Source: Archegozetes longisetosus (taxonomy: Eukaryota; Arthropoda; Arachnida; Sarcoptiformes; Trhypochthoniidae). Taken from it: 64,000 bases of DNA. The DNA lies in assembly GCA_018873245.2 (NCBI GenBank), contig JAEMBT020000007.1, positions 2,624,001 through 2,688,000 of the forward strand, read 5' to 3'. Below, piece by piece: positions 22,622-33,369 of the stretch; within the stretch, counting starts at the first letter, position 1, and each line of letters begins with the position of its first letter. The position numbers and the translations under genes are program-made. Under the pieces are notes generated by a model, which was given only the letters and a program-made list of their open reading frames with translations, was not told where the DNA came from and did not search any database.

Positions 22622-23625
22622 AATTCATTAATTTTTCTTTAATTTCATCACAAATCAAAGTATCGTTCACTAGCAATTCAATGGTAAACTTTTGATAACG
22701 CCCTCATCTTCTTGTTCTGGATCCTTTCCTTCTGTATGTTTAATTGCTCCCCAGTAATAGTAATTATTTTGGACTTAAATCACCAAAATCCTTAATAATG
22801 TCTTCAACTTTAAAGCGTTCAACTTCTCGATTTGCACAAAAATTTCTTTAGTTTGAGAGAAGATTGATTTGATTTTTATCCCACTTTTTTGACCATTTTA
22901 TAGTTACATGTCTTTCATGAATTTAATTGTTCTCGACCTCCAAGTGTGATATATCATTGGATTCAGTTCGTCAAGCTGAACATTTTGATACTACACTTGA
23001 CCATTTGATCCGAACCTGACCACTTCTGGACAACTCCCGACGTGAGTGACCGACCCCGCCAAGTGATATATCATTGAACTCAGGACATCGAACTGAACAT
23101 TTTGATACCTCACTTGGTCAATTATCTTGAGTCAATTATCTCAAGTAGTTCTTGAGATATTCATCATTGTTTCGTTTAGTACCTCGTAATGGATAAACCT
23201 GGATTCTCGAGTCGTAACCCAAACAAGCCTCATATAAACTAAGGGAGAATAAGTTAGGTCGCGAATCGACCTAACCTATTATACCTTAGTTTAAATCAGG
23301 TTTGGCTTGGGTTACAACTTGGTAAAACCAGGTTTACCCATTTTCGAGGAGGTTAGGTCTCGGTGGCCAGAAGTGGTCAGGTTCATCAAAATGTTCAGCT
23401 CGATGAACTGAATCCAATGATGTATTACACTTGGAGGTAGAACCCTTAGACCCATTGTCTTTCCAGTGAGAACCAACATCTATACTTTGTTCATCAGTTA
23501 TTCTCCTGGTCAGAATCTTATATCGAAGTGGCTTAACAATTATTTCTTTACTATGCTTAGATTCAACATGAACTAAATCTCCGATTTCTAAATCGCCATA
23601 AGTGTAGCGCTATTAATGATGTCGA
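22622..23625 (-). pseudogene. Unrecognised coding relic split by a MITE
   Basis: Minus-strand peptide pieces keep protein-like composition on both sides of the MITE at 22937-23453. Upstream in gene sense (about 23618-23470) they read YGDLEIGDLVHVESKHSKE, then IIVKPLRYKILTRRITDEQS, behind a possible AG acceptor. Downstream (about 22830-22625) they read NREVERFKVEDIIKDFGDLS, YYYWGAIKHTEGKDPEQEDE and YQKFTIELLVNDTLICDEIK. Frame changes and stops are present. I do not recognise the family. It may be a decayed gene or exons of a gene I could not join. Confidence 0.3.
22937..23453 (-). mobile_element. 8-bp-TSD MITE family, partial copy
   Basis: Inverted ends (CCAAGTGTGATATATCATTG ... and its complement near 23400-23440) with internal palindromes. 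The sequence is an inverted-orientation, end-shortened copy of the complete element at 61871-62471: shared words include TTCAGTTCGTC, GAACATTTTGATAC, ACCTGACCACTTCTGG, GGTTAGGTCG and CCCATT at the end. Identity appears high across most of the length. Confidence 0.85.
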
Positions 23626-24578
23626 GACAAATAAATTAAAATCAAAGATTGAAAATCGAGTCTTAGACAAATAAAACTTGATTACTAATTAAAAACTCTT
23701 AAAGTGTTTCTCAGCTTCTAAATTAGAAACGATTGAGGTTTGATATTTAAAAATGGTTCAATCACTGTATGTATTACAGGCTAAGAAGGTTTACACTTTG
23801 CAAAACACGAATCAATATGCAATGTTAAATCTGACCCAAAGGCGACCCAATCCTCGTTATACATTAAATCAATTAATTGAAAAACAAAACCCTTAGAAAA
23901 TAGTTGAAACTGTCAAAAATTACAGAAAACCAAACATTAATAAATGGAATAATAAATAAGGAAAATACTGAATTTAATGCAATTGTGACCGTTAAAATGG
24001 TCTGATTATCTTGAGAGTCGCGAGCGACATTATTGACTAAATCGTTGATGATTTCTAAGCCAAATGTTTGTTATTTTGTCTCGTTTGACCCTCAGACACT
24101 TCCCTGTCATTGTTTTGATCTTGATTACAACCTGATAGTTTGTTAGTCTGCTCTGCGATCTCATTCATCTAGAAATTGCTCGTCAAAGCAACGTTAATGA
24201 GGTTCTAGTAGCTTAAGACATTGTTTGACTCATAAGTCGATGCCTTATTGCTGTTCGTGGATACAGTCTTTGGTTTAAGAACTATTAGTCGCAGTCAAAA
24301 CACTTGACTATTAATCGATTGGTTGTAAATGAAATTTGTTTATTATTAAGGCTTTTATTCAGTTTAATTAAAGATGAAGTTATCATTAAAAGTGGAGTCA
24401 ATCGCAGATTTAATGTTTTTTATTTTTATGATTTAAAAGTTGCTTTCATTACTTAACTGTTCTCTGACTGGCCTAAATTGATTTTGAGACTTATTTTTAG
24501 CCAGTCGTTGAGTCTTCACTTTATTTAAGTTATCTATCAACTTTGGAACTAAATCAACTTTGAAACAAATTTAATTTT
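23626..24578. other. AT-rich spacer without a recognised gene
   Basis: Nothing coding or repetitive recognised apart from short AT runs. Confidence 0.4.
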
Positions 24579-24586
24579 GTAATAGG

Positions 24587-24786
24587 TAAAGACGCTAGAA
24601 TCGGGAACTTCCTATTTTTGTTGATGCCATAAAATCATCGGGAATAGACGTGAGGACGCCCAATGAGTCCATAATTATCGAGATACTTTTTCCGATAATT
24701 ATAAACTCATTGGGTGTCCTTACGTTTATTCCCGATGATTTTATGGCATCGACAAGAATAGGAAGTTCTCTATTCTAGCGTCTTTA
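24587..24786. mobile_element. 200 bp near-perfect hairpin MITE
   Basis: Two arms of about 94 bp (24587-24680 and 24693-24786) are reverse complements with roughly ten mismatches around a 12 nt loop. Ends are TAAAGACGCTAGAAT and its complement. Flanks GTAATAGG and GTAATAAG match at 7 of 8 positions, suggesting an 8 bp target duplication as in hAT elements. A transcript through it would fold into a pre-miRNA-like or siRNA-producing hairpin. Confidence 0.8.
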
Positions 24787-25059
24787 GTAATAAGTTATAA
24801 AATTGTTGTACATATTTAATAGATTTTGATTCTTAAAAATCAATTTTCTAACTTTCTATAGTCAAATCGAATAATTGCTCATAATCCACGTGGTTCATAA
24901 AAGCATAACAAGTTGAAAGAAAGCTTTGGAAACTTAAAGTAAAGTTTTAAGTTATTTAACACAATTAAAGTAACACTTATTTTAATTTTTTTCCTTTTGA
25001 GTATCGTCTCCTTATCTGGGGGTTAAACAGAGATCTAATCTATATTTTGAGGCTATTTA

Positions 25060-25830
25060 TGAATAAGCTTTACTCACATTTATTTTGAGATTTGAGATAA
25101 TTGCTGTTTTAAGCATTGGCAACTGATTAATATTCAGATTAATTATTGGAATCGTCAATGAGATAATCGTTTGTACTTTAATTATTTTTGTTTTGGGTGT
25201 CGTCTCTTTGTCTAGAGAATTAAAGAGTAGATCTAAATAGTGTAAATATTGAGCATTTTTATGGAAAAATCCTCAATTATTATATTGCCGATTTGAACGA
25301 GTGGAAAATTTTGCCATAAAAATGCTCAATATTTACACTATTTAGATCTACTCTTTAATTCTCTAGACAAAGAGACGACACCCAAAACAAAAATAATTGA
25401 AAAATGGTCATATAAATAGTCTAAATTTCGACACTTTTATGGATTAAATCATCAAACATTTGATTACCGATTTAAATGTTCATTAACTTTTATTCAGTTA
25501 TAATAAGATATCTTTAAAGCATTTGGAAACTACTACTTTTAAGTTTAATCGTCATTTATTCGAATAAAGATTTAGTTTTTGCGATTCAAATAGACTTTTC
25601 AAACATTTAAATCAGTAATCAAATATTTGGGCATTTTATCCATAAAAGTCTCAAAATTTAGACTATTTATATCACTCCTCTATCCTTCAGACAGAGAGAC
25701 GACATCCAGAGAAAAATAATTAAAGTATAAACGATTATCTCATTGACGATTCCAGTAATCAATCTGAATATTAATCAGTTGCCAATGCTTAAAAACAGCA
25801 ATTATCTCAAAACAAATGCGGGTAGAGCTT
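25060..25830. repeat. Nested fold-back array with a perfect 85 bp inverted repeat
   Basis: The core is a perfect 85 bp inverted repeat (25180-25264 with 25314-25398) around a 49 nt spacer, from AATTATTTTTG to TTTTTATGG. Outside it, 25065-25190 pairs with 25712-25830 (e.g. TTGGCAACTGATTAATATTC), and 25423-25480 pairs with about 25625-25685 (TAGTCTAAATTT / AAATTTAGACTA). The words GTCGTCTC...TCTAGAGA recur in several arms, so the array appears to be built from repeated insertion or copying of one family. No coding frame. Confidence 0.75.
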
Positions 25831-25904
25831 AACAAACAAATGGTTTCTATGATCATAAACTTATGTTTATATTCACACGAGAACACTTGATAAAAGTTAG
25901 GATT

Positions 25905-26505
25905 GGTATCAGTTTAGCAGAAGTCAGTTTAGCAGAATGGCATTCTAATGAGTCAGTTTAGTCCAAACAAGTCTAAATCAATTCTAGAGTCGATTTTCTC
26001 ACCTCTAAAACTCAGGTTTTGTTCGTTCATATTTATCAAAGAAAATTTGAAAATATGATAACTAACGGTTTAAGCACCAATAGCTACCAGAAAGTAAGAT
26101 TAAAAATATATAACTAAATACTATATCCTGTAGCTTGCTTTCCACAAACATTCAAGCTTAGTTTTGAAATTTTTAAAGAATATAATTTCGAACTTGTTAG
26201 TAGATTTATGAAAATATTTACTTTTTGAACAGTTGAATAAAATTTGCGGTTTTTATATTTGCCAATTTATATTTGATATCAAGTATATCATTGTTTGATA
26301 AATTTTCAGATTAGTTATATCGATAATGAAATACTTTTGAAATGCAACAAGTGTGCACTTGAGATTTATATTCTTAAGACTCGAGCTCCTAATAATGACT
26401 TTCAAAATGGCTTTCTAGAATCTAAACTGAGAATAGAAAAAGCCGAGAATTTTGTCTTTTGGGCTAAACTAACTTCTGCCAAACTGACTCATTACCAGAA
26501 GTTAA
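25905..26505 (+). mobile_element. MITE with TTTAGCAGAA ends, copy 1
   Basis: The left end has GGTATCAGTTTAGCAGAAG and the right end the complement-like CTAACTTCTGCCAAACTGAC. A second copy in the opposite orientation lies at 44738-45365. This copy ends about 70 bp upstream of the chitinase TATA box. Confidence 0.55.
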
Positions 26506-26575
26506 ACAGAAAAATAAGTACTTTAGGAACAAATAATCATCTGATATGAAGCCAATGCAATACTTTTTCCTTTTG

Positions 26576-26583
26576 TATAAATA
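26576..26583 (+). promoter_or_regulatory. TATA box of the chitinase gene
   Basis: TATAAATA preceded by a T-rich run, 63 bp upstream of the chitinase ATG at 26646 and about 70 bp downstream of a MITE end. Spacing leaves a short 5' UTR, as expected for a strongly regulated arthropod gene. Confidence 0.5.
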
Positions 26584-26645
26584 GTTAGGGGATAATAAAT
26601 TCATTAACACTTTTGATCTAAAGGAGTTCCCAATTGAGTAAAAAA

Positions 26646-28693
26646 ATGAAACTAAAGTTGTTAGCAGTTTTCGCATCGATTCTAGCATTGAGTGAATCGT
26701 TTAGCGGTAAGAATTATAGAAACTTTTTAATGATAATATTTAATTAATTATCATTAATTAAAGACGTTTTCGGTAATATGATTTAATTATCAATAACTGA
26801 AAACTTTTTCTGGATACGAAAACTTAACTTTCAATAATCATAAACTTTTCTGGTAATTACAAACTAATTTTCAACAATTTTTTCATTGGTGGTCAGAGCC
26901 CAAATTCGCGCCCTATATAGATGTGACCCGAAAAGACGAGTTCAAATTAGTTGAACTTTCGCAGAAATTTGGTGTCAAAGCCTTTACACTAGCCTTTGCT
27001 TTGGGTGGACCTGGTGGTTGTGCACCGACATGGGCTGGAGAGCTCCCAATCAATGAGCCCTACATCATAGATGAGATCAAAGCATTTAAGGCCATCGGTG
27101 GCGATGTAATAGTGGCTACTGGAGGTGCAATGGGTCCATACTTGGAGGCAAGTTGTGGTTCATCTCAAGCACTCGCGAGTGCGTATAAGAAAATTTTAGA
27201 TACAGTTGGATCAACCCATTTGGACATTGATATCGAAGCCTCGATAGGTCTTGATAACATGAATGCAGCTTTAGCTCAACTTCAACAAGCGAATCCAGCG
27301 ATAACTGTTAGCTTTACTCTCATGGTTCAAGGCGACGATTACGGAGTCACTAATGAATTGGGTGTCAATGTGCTTAAGAGCGCAGTTAAACATGGGGTGA
27401 GAAATTCTTGTGATTCCCCAAAATTTTCAAAGTTTTCAAAAGAGTTTTCTAAACTTTCCTCCATGTAGTAAATAACTTAAATTTATTTATTAGTACTTCT
27501 GTACAGTATCCTAAAATCCCTGTTTTTACGCGGATACTGAAGAGTCAGTAACAATATGTTGATCAAAGTTTGAGTTGAACTGAGAAAATATTTCTTACAG
27601 GATTCCATAGTGTTCACAAAGTTTGTTGATAAGGGAGATAGTTTAGCGTGATTGTTGACGCGTACATTACTTGAAATATAAATGAGAGATAAATAAAGTG
27701 GAATTGCGCGTTCCAAATTACTATGAAGAGCCTTCAAGTATTTGTCCCTAATTTGAATTAAAAGTAAAGCATGCTCCTTAATCACTCAAAACTATTATCC
27801 TTATCCACAGGCTTTCCAAGCATGCTATAGTAATCGTTAAATATAGTTTTGCGCTTAAGTATTAAAGTTTAGGTTTATGCGTAAATCCATTTCCCAGTTA
27901 CTAATACTTAACGATTTATTACCAATATTTCATAATTTTCTCAAAGAAATAAAATTTTCAAATTTCCTAACGCTAGGTCAGAGTCGATATAGTGAATCCG
28001 ATGACTATGGAGTTCGGAACCACAAAGGGTGAAGCATGGGGCGATGCTGTCATTTTAGCTGCCCAGAGTACTCTTAACCAGATGAAAGAGATTTGGCCGC
28101 AAAAAAGCTCAGCTGAATTGAATAAGATGTTAGGCGTGACACCCATGATCGGTAGAAATTTTAACGGAAAGATTTTCGAAATAAATCACGCCAAACAATT
28201 GGTTGCATGGGCTAACAGCCAGAAAATCGGACACTTGGCCTTTTGGTCAGTCGGTAGAGATAATGGCAAATGTCCTGGAGGTGGAATTTCTCCTGCTTGT
28301 TCGAGTATCAGTCAAGGAGACCATGAATTTACTAAAATCTTTGCCGGGTTTGGCGGTAATTCTAATCCTGATGAACCAACGACTCACTCACCGATTCATG
28401 AGGGAACTACTCATAAGGGAACCACCCATAAGGGAACCACCCATAAGGTTACTCATAAGACAAGTCATACAGAAGTCACAGACGAACCGACAAGTCCTAC
28501 AACTCATAAACCGGAAAAGATTGATTGCAGTATAGCTAATGCTCATTACCCGCATGAGACTAATTGTCATCAGTATTACTGGTGCTATGATGGTGTCCCG
28601 CATTTGGAGACCTGTGCCTCTGGAACTGTTTGGGACATCAAATTAGGACTTTGTAATTATCCTAAAGAAGCCAATAGGCCCGGTTGTGAATAG
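26646..28693 (+). CDS. Secreted GH18 chitinase (bacterial-type catalytic domain) with C-terminal CBM14
   Basis: Exons 26646-26706, 26897-27396, 27977-28693 give 425 residues. Signal peptide MKLKLLAVFASILALSESFS. The catalytic domain has the GH18 acid motif in HLDIDIEASIG (DxDxE; the Glu is the proton donor) and MTMEFG, the equivalent of the MTMDYG strand. Its look (GGPGGCAPTWAGE, ASCGSSQALASAY) is that of bacterial exo/endo-chitinase-like GH18 enzymes rather than the usual animal chitinases with DGxDxDWEYP. After it comes a Thr/His linker with repeats of GTTHK, then a peritrophin-A domain with six Cys (DCSIANAHYPHETNCHQYYW ... GLCNYPKEANRPGCE), a chitin-binding module of animals. The role is likely degradation of cuticular, gut or dietary chitin. 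A bacterial catalytic domain joined to an animal CBM14 suggests transfer followed by exon fusion, though the domain boundary is not at an intron here. Confidence 0.88.
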
Positions 28694-29008
28694 AAGTTAA
28701 CTTATTTATTGATTTTTGTTTGAATTTTTCTGATTTAGTATAAATTATTTGCTATGATTTTTAGACTGTAACTGAATTTCGATTTAAAAAGTTGATAATT
28801 GCATTCGTTCTTGTGCTTAACTAATGGCTTAGTGGAAGAAGTTTTATCTATTGATTTATTTTAAAACTTAATTATCAAAATACAGTTTTTTCAGCTTTTA
28901 TTAAGCATTAATCTGAATCATTAATAGAAAATAATAGATACTTTATAATTAAATTTTGAAAAACATTTAACCATTATAAAATCAGTCATTTATCAGAAAA
29001 TTCAATAA
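28694..29008. other. Convergent spacer between chitinase and Ku70
   Basis: AT-rich; holds both 3' UTRs. No further gene. Confidence 0.5.
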
Positions 29009-31869
29009 TTAAATATTAATATTATAATATGAATAAATAGCTTGAATGTAATCAGATTTCTTGGTTCCACATTTAATGTTCTTAAGTTTACAAAATTCTT
29101 TCAGTTGGGCAACAGTTAAAGCTCCTAACTATATGATTAAAAATGCAATTAAAATCAATCTTAAAATACATAAAACCAATTGAGTACCTGTCCTTCTTTT
29201 GTCATTTGACTCAGATCCTCAGAAACTGAAACTTTAGTTTCTTTAGCAACGACATTACTTGTGCCTAACATCTGATTTAAAGTATACAAGTCATATCCAG
29301 CTTTCGATTCAATTTCTTCGTAACTGGGTTTTGTTTGGCTGTCATCAAACGGTTCGATTTCGTCCTGATTTAGAGCCAGAGCTTCGATTGTCCTCCAGTG
29401 CGTTTGTAAAACAGGGTTTGGGAAGTTTTTCGGGTCATAATTGAATGTTAGCTTTGTTATTATATCTTTTGCTTTATCAATAGCTGCCTCTGGATGAGAA
29501 AGAGCTTCAGCTTCTTTCAAGACAACTTCGCGGACGTCTTCTTTAAATGGCAGGTAAACCACGTGAAAACCTCCTGGCTTTTCCTTTTAATTAAGGATTC
29601 AAATTGATTTTAATTCATAAAAACTATGCTTTTATGCTGAATGGAGTCTAATATCAAAATGATTGCTATTTGAGATCTAATACTAGTATTAAACTATAGT
29701 TCTGATCGAGAATCTGCTTATTAATTCAACTACTATACTATTGATAAAAACTAAATAATACCATATCAGAAAACAAACAACAATAAAAAAAAACAAAGAC
29801 AATTATAACTAGACGCTTTGACAATAAGACTAACCAAAGGCTGACTCTCGACTTGTGGATAAAGGGCTACCAAACGTGTGGCTGCCGATCGCCTCATTGT
29901 AAACCTACAAATGGCCACTTTATCTCTTTCTGCACATTTCTTCAGAAGCGCATTAAACAAACATGTGCTGCCTTTAACATTATTTTCATCAGGAAATAAG
30001 AACTGACTTGGCTTTAGGTGAAAATACGGTTTCATAGCAGACCTCGGCTTAAACCCCAACAACGTAATACCAGGTTCTTCAAAATTCCTAACTTCTTTCA
30101 CATCTTTATTGCTCATATATATGTTATCTCTTCCGTACTGAAACTTTTTGCTAATGTCTTGAGTAGTAACAATAGCTCCAGTATCTTGAGTCCAACGCTG
30201 AGTTTGAGATTTGACTTCTTTGTAGTTTTTTCTGTTGATCTTAGTAGCTGTCGGCTTACGAGCTTCGAGATAAAGCGAATAAACATAGACCGACATTTTT
30301 AAGTCAGTGAATTCGTTGCTGTCTTTACCCCACGGTCCGAGTTTGAACGAAAGTGAACCTAACATTCGCTGTTTGTATGACTTACTGTGTACTCGAGCTA
30401 GTAGTGGCTCTAATTTGCTTAAAGTATCACATTTTTCATCTTTTAGGTCAGGGAACACATCCTTTAATATCAAAAAATAAGATATTGATTGAAAAAATTT
30501 TCGTTAATTTAGTTGAAGTTAAAAGAGATTTCTCAGAAATAGTTGGAAATGTAGGTCAAATTTGAGCTAACTATTAAAATAGTTTACCGACAATTTTGAT
30601 TATTAAAAATTGAGAAAGTTTTTATAAAAAGTTTTGTGCAAATCAATTTATTTTTAAAATGAAAACTCAAGTCAATAACTAAGAATCTAAAGCTCAGGAA
30701 AAACTTATAGGAAATTAGGAAATATTCAGTAATCAAATATTTTCTTATTACAACAGTTGCGCATTAATTTTGAACGCGCAGTTAATTACCTCATAAAAGG
30801 CTTCGAAATCGAATTTTTGATCTCCTGGTCTCGCGAGTGGTATTAACTCGACTTGAATTTCATGGTCTTTGAAATCTTTAGCTCGAACGATTGCCTGACG
30901 TCTCAAATGTTTTGCTTCTTGAGTTTGGCCAGAATGTGGATCGTCGTTACACGTCAATAGTATTATTCGTTTTGTTTGGAACTTCGATTTACTTCAATTT
31001 GAAAAAAACACACTCAGTTATATCAAAAATCAAAACTGAATAACAGTTAGAGCTCGAGTTTTAAACTTTAAAAATATCATTTAAACCATTAAGACTTTTA
31101 TTAATGAAGTGAAGGTAATCTTAACAAAAAATTAAAAATCAAATTTTTATAATCGAAACCTTTTGGTAAACTGTGAAATACAAGTTCCGAAGGCATCAGC
31201 TAAAGAAAACTGCCAACTATGACCAAAGTGGGCGTTAGAACCATCGCTAATTAAGGACTGCAATTCTGTGATTGACTCAACACTTGGTTTTTTTAGACTC
31301 TGGACAACAAATATGTGTTGAAATCCATCTGGATTCGAAGTTTCATTGGTTCCGAACAAAATCATCGAAATCTCATCGCTTGGGCTCGAAATTGCTTTGT
31401 TTTTCATAACGGTTTCCGCGCACTAGAAACAGAAAACAAAATCAATTCTGCAACACAAAAAAACCAAACTTTGCGCACAAAAAAATGATTACAAAAAATA
31501 TGTTTTTTACTCAAGAGTCTGAAGACAAATTGCTTTTAATAACGGCTTTTACACGATAAAAATGAAAAACAAAATTAACTGCGAATACGACTTAAAAAGT
31601 AGAATTTTGACGCAAAAAACTTGTACTTTATTTTACGTAAAATAGACAAAATAATTACTTTTATAGCAAGAGAAAACTGTTGCCTCTCGAACATGTCTTT
31701 TGTGGCGTCTATAAGGAAAACAATGCCTTCTTTACCGCCGAACAACTGCAAAAACAAAAATGGTTTAGCGAAAAAATAGAATTTTTTCAATAAAAATATA
31801 AGATTGTTTATTTATTCATACTTTATACGTTTCTAATTCTTCATCGCTTTGATCGTCGAGAAAATCCAT
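29009..31869 (-). CDS. XRCC6: Ku70 (XRCC6), DNA-end-binding subunit of non-homologous end joining
   Basis: Seven exons: 31869-31822, 31745-31659, 31422-31160, 30991-30790, 30461-29835, 29577-29188, 29128-29009, coding for 578 residues with all phases consistent. Acidic N terminus (MDFLDDQSDEELETYK), vWA domain (GIVFLIDATKDMFERQQ, ILLTCNDDPHSG), beta-barrel core that encircles DNA (KYLEARKP-like LYLEARKPTATKI, GITLLGFKPRSAMKPYFHL), Ku C-terminal arm (PGGFHVVYLPFKED, FPNPVLQTHWRTIEALAL) and a C-terminal SAP motif (LGALTVAQLKEFCKLKNIKC). Ku70 pairs with Ku80 in the nucleus to hold broken ends for DNA-PK/ligase IV. Length agrees with the family (about 600). It starts 312 bp from RRP1 in head-to-head orientation, so they may share a promoter. 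Confidence 0.95.
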
Positions 31870-32181
31870 CGTTTAATTGAAAACAATTGAAAATAATTTT
31901 TAGCTTTAATTGAAATACTCTTTTGTAGTGAGAGTTTGATTGCTGTTAACAAATAATTGTTTTAGAAATAAATAAACTGTAAAATAGAGCCCAAATTATT
32001 TTGTGATGAAATGCAATACAAAACAACACAAAGTACGTCGTAAATAACGCTAACAAAAACAACAAAATTAGCAGACGTTTAAACAACACGTGTTTTAATT
32101 TGAAGCCTAAAATCGATAAACAAAAACTGATTAAAACTGAACAAATAATTCAATAATTAATAAATTATTGAACGATAAAAG
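31870..32181. promoter_or_regulatory. Bidirectional promoter region, Ku70 / RRP1
   Basis: A 312 bp spacer between divergent start codons. It contains ACACGTG near 32086 (an E-box) but no clear TATA at a fitting distance. That it drives both genes is inferred from layout only. Confidence 0.45.
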
Positions 32182-33369
32182 ATGAAAATCAAATCGAAGC
32201 GCGAATTATTAGTAAAGTCTTTCGTACAATCTGTTTCCTCGCCAACTAGTTTCAGCAAAAGATATAAAAAAGTTTGTAAACTACTGGATTCGAGAGTGCA
32301 ACTCACTGAAGAGCAATGGTTTCGGATTTGGAGAGGTCTTTATTATAGCATTTGGTACACAGAAATGGGCAAAGGATGCGAAGAATTGATCACAAAAATA
32401 GGTACAAGTGACGATCTGCTCATGATTTTGACTGGATTTAAGTCTTTGACTAATGATTGGTTTGGAATCGATGCCTTCAGAGTCGATAAATTTATGTTTT
32501 TGGTTAGAATTATGATTAATAATTGTCTGAGATTACAATTAGACGCCTTACATCGTAAAACATCAGATTTTGGAAATGATTCACTAATTGGTAAGAGTTT
32601 GGATGATAGTCGTGACCAATTAAGTAATGATAATGCAGTTGAAGATGAACAACAAGATGACAATGAGCTGGTTAGGGGTAAAGATGTTGATAACGATGAC
32701 AAAAATGGTTTAGATTCTAATAAGAATGAGAGAAAGTCCGCGAAGCACAAGAATAAGAAGTTTAATAAAAAGTTTGACAAACGGAAAGAGACTTTGAAAC
32801 CAGAAATTCAATTTCCTGTCGAAGTAAGAGGGCAATTAATTGATAGCATATTAACAATAGTTAAAAGTTCTATTGGTCTCACCTTACATATTAACGACAT
32901 ATTCATCGATGAATTGATTAAAGCTATGAATGAGTTGAAGCCCAACTGGTCTGTTAGCGAAAAAATAGAAACATATTTTGACACTTTGTTACCATTTGTT
33001 AAACTAATGGCTTTGATAGAAGACGACCGACTGAGATCTAGTATTAAGGAAAATATTTTCGATAAGCTTAAGAATGAGATTATTATCAGCGAATCGGTTG
33101 GTACTAGAAAACAAGTTTTGGAAAAGTTTATCCAAGCCATGATTGCAATCGGAAGTGTTCCAGAAGTGAGCAAAAAGAGTCGACACGCGATCTACAATAT
33201 TGTTGAACTCTATAAATCAAAGTTAACTCAATTAAATACAAGTAATCAGACTAAAGGTATAAAGAGAAAGAAAATTGTTGTCAAATCTGGTAAACAGAAG
33301 AAGGTTAAGTACGAGTTGACTACTAGCACACCTTTTGTGAGATCTATTGTCCCGATTGCTGTCGTTTAA
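32182..33369 (+). CDS. RRP1: Ribosomal RNA processing protein 1 homologue (RRP1/NNP-1, Nop52 family)
   Basis: Intronless, 395 residues. The N-terminal Nop52 domain shows LTEEQWFRIWRGLYYSIWYT (compare the family motif around KIWKGLFYCMW) and NDWFGIDAFRVDKFMFLVRI, which match RRP1 closely. A central acidic then Lys-rich stretch (about residues 130-205, e.g. NEDEQQDD-like and KHKNKKFNKKFDKRK) is presumably disordered, and the tail is basic (KGIKRKKIVVKSGKQKKVKY), fitting a nucleolar protein. RRP1 acts in maturation of the 27S pre-rRNA in 60S ribosome assembly. The start is the first ATG after a run of stops. It is shorter than vertebrate RRP1B, resembling the compact invertebrate and yeast forms. 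Confidence 0.92.
   Translation: MKIKSKRELLVKSFVQSVSSPTSFSKRYKKVCKLLDSRVQLTEEQWFRIWRGLYYSIWYTEMGKGCEELITKIGTSDDLLMILTGFKSLTNDWFGIDAFRVDKFMFLVRIMINNCLRLQLDALHRKTSDFGNDSLIGKSLDDSRDQLSNDNAVEDEQQDDNELVRGKDVDNDDKNGLDSNKNERKSAKHKNKKFNKKFDKRKETLKPEIQFPVEVRGQLIDSILTIVKSSIGLTLHINDIFIDELIKAMNELKPNWSVSEKIETYFDTLLPFVKLMALIEDDRLRSSIKENIFDKLKNEIIISESVGTRKQVLEKFIQAMIAIGSVPEVSKKSRHAIYNIVELYKSKLTQLNTSNQTKGIKRKKIVVKSGKQKKVKYELTTSTPFVRSIVPIAVV

Noticed and set aside
26295..26549. Plus-strand 84-codon frame before the chitinase
   Set aside because: Lies within the TTTAGCAGAA MITE, starts with a non-ATG codon and has no family resemblance.
27483..27785. Minus-strand 100-codon frame
   Set aside because: Inside chitinase intron 2, no known resemblance and no matching splice structure.
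28388..28603. Minus-strand frame with repeated MGGSLMGGSLM pattern
   Set aside because: Antisense of the GTTHK linker repeats in the chitinase.
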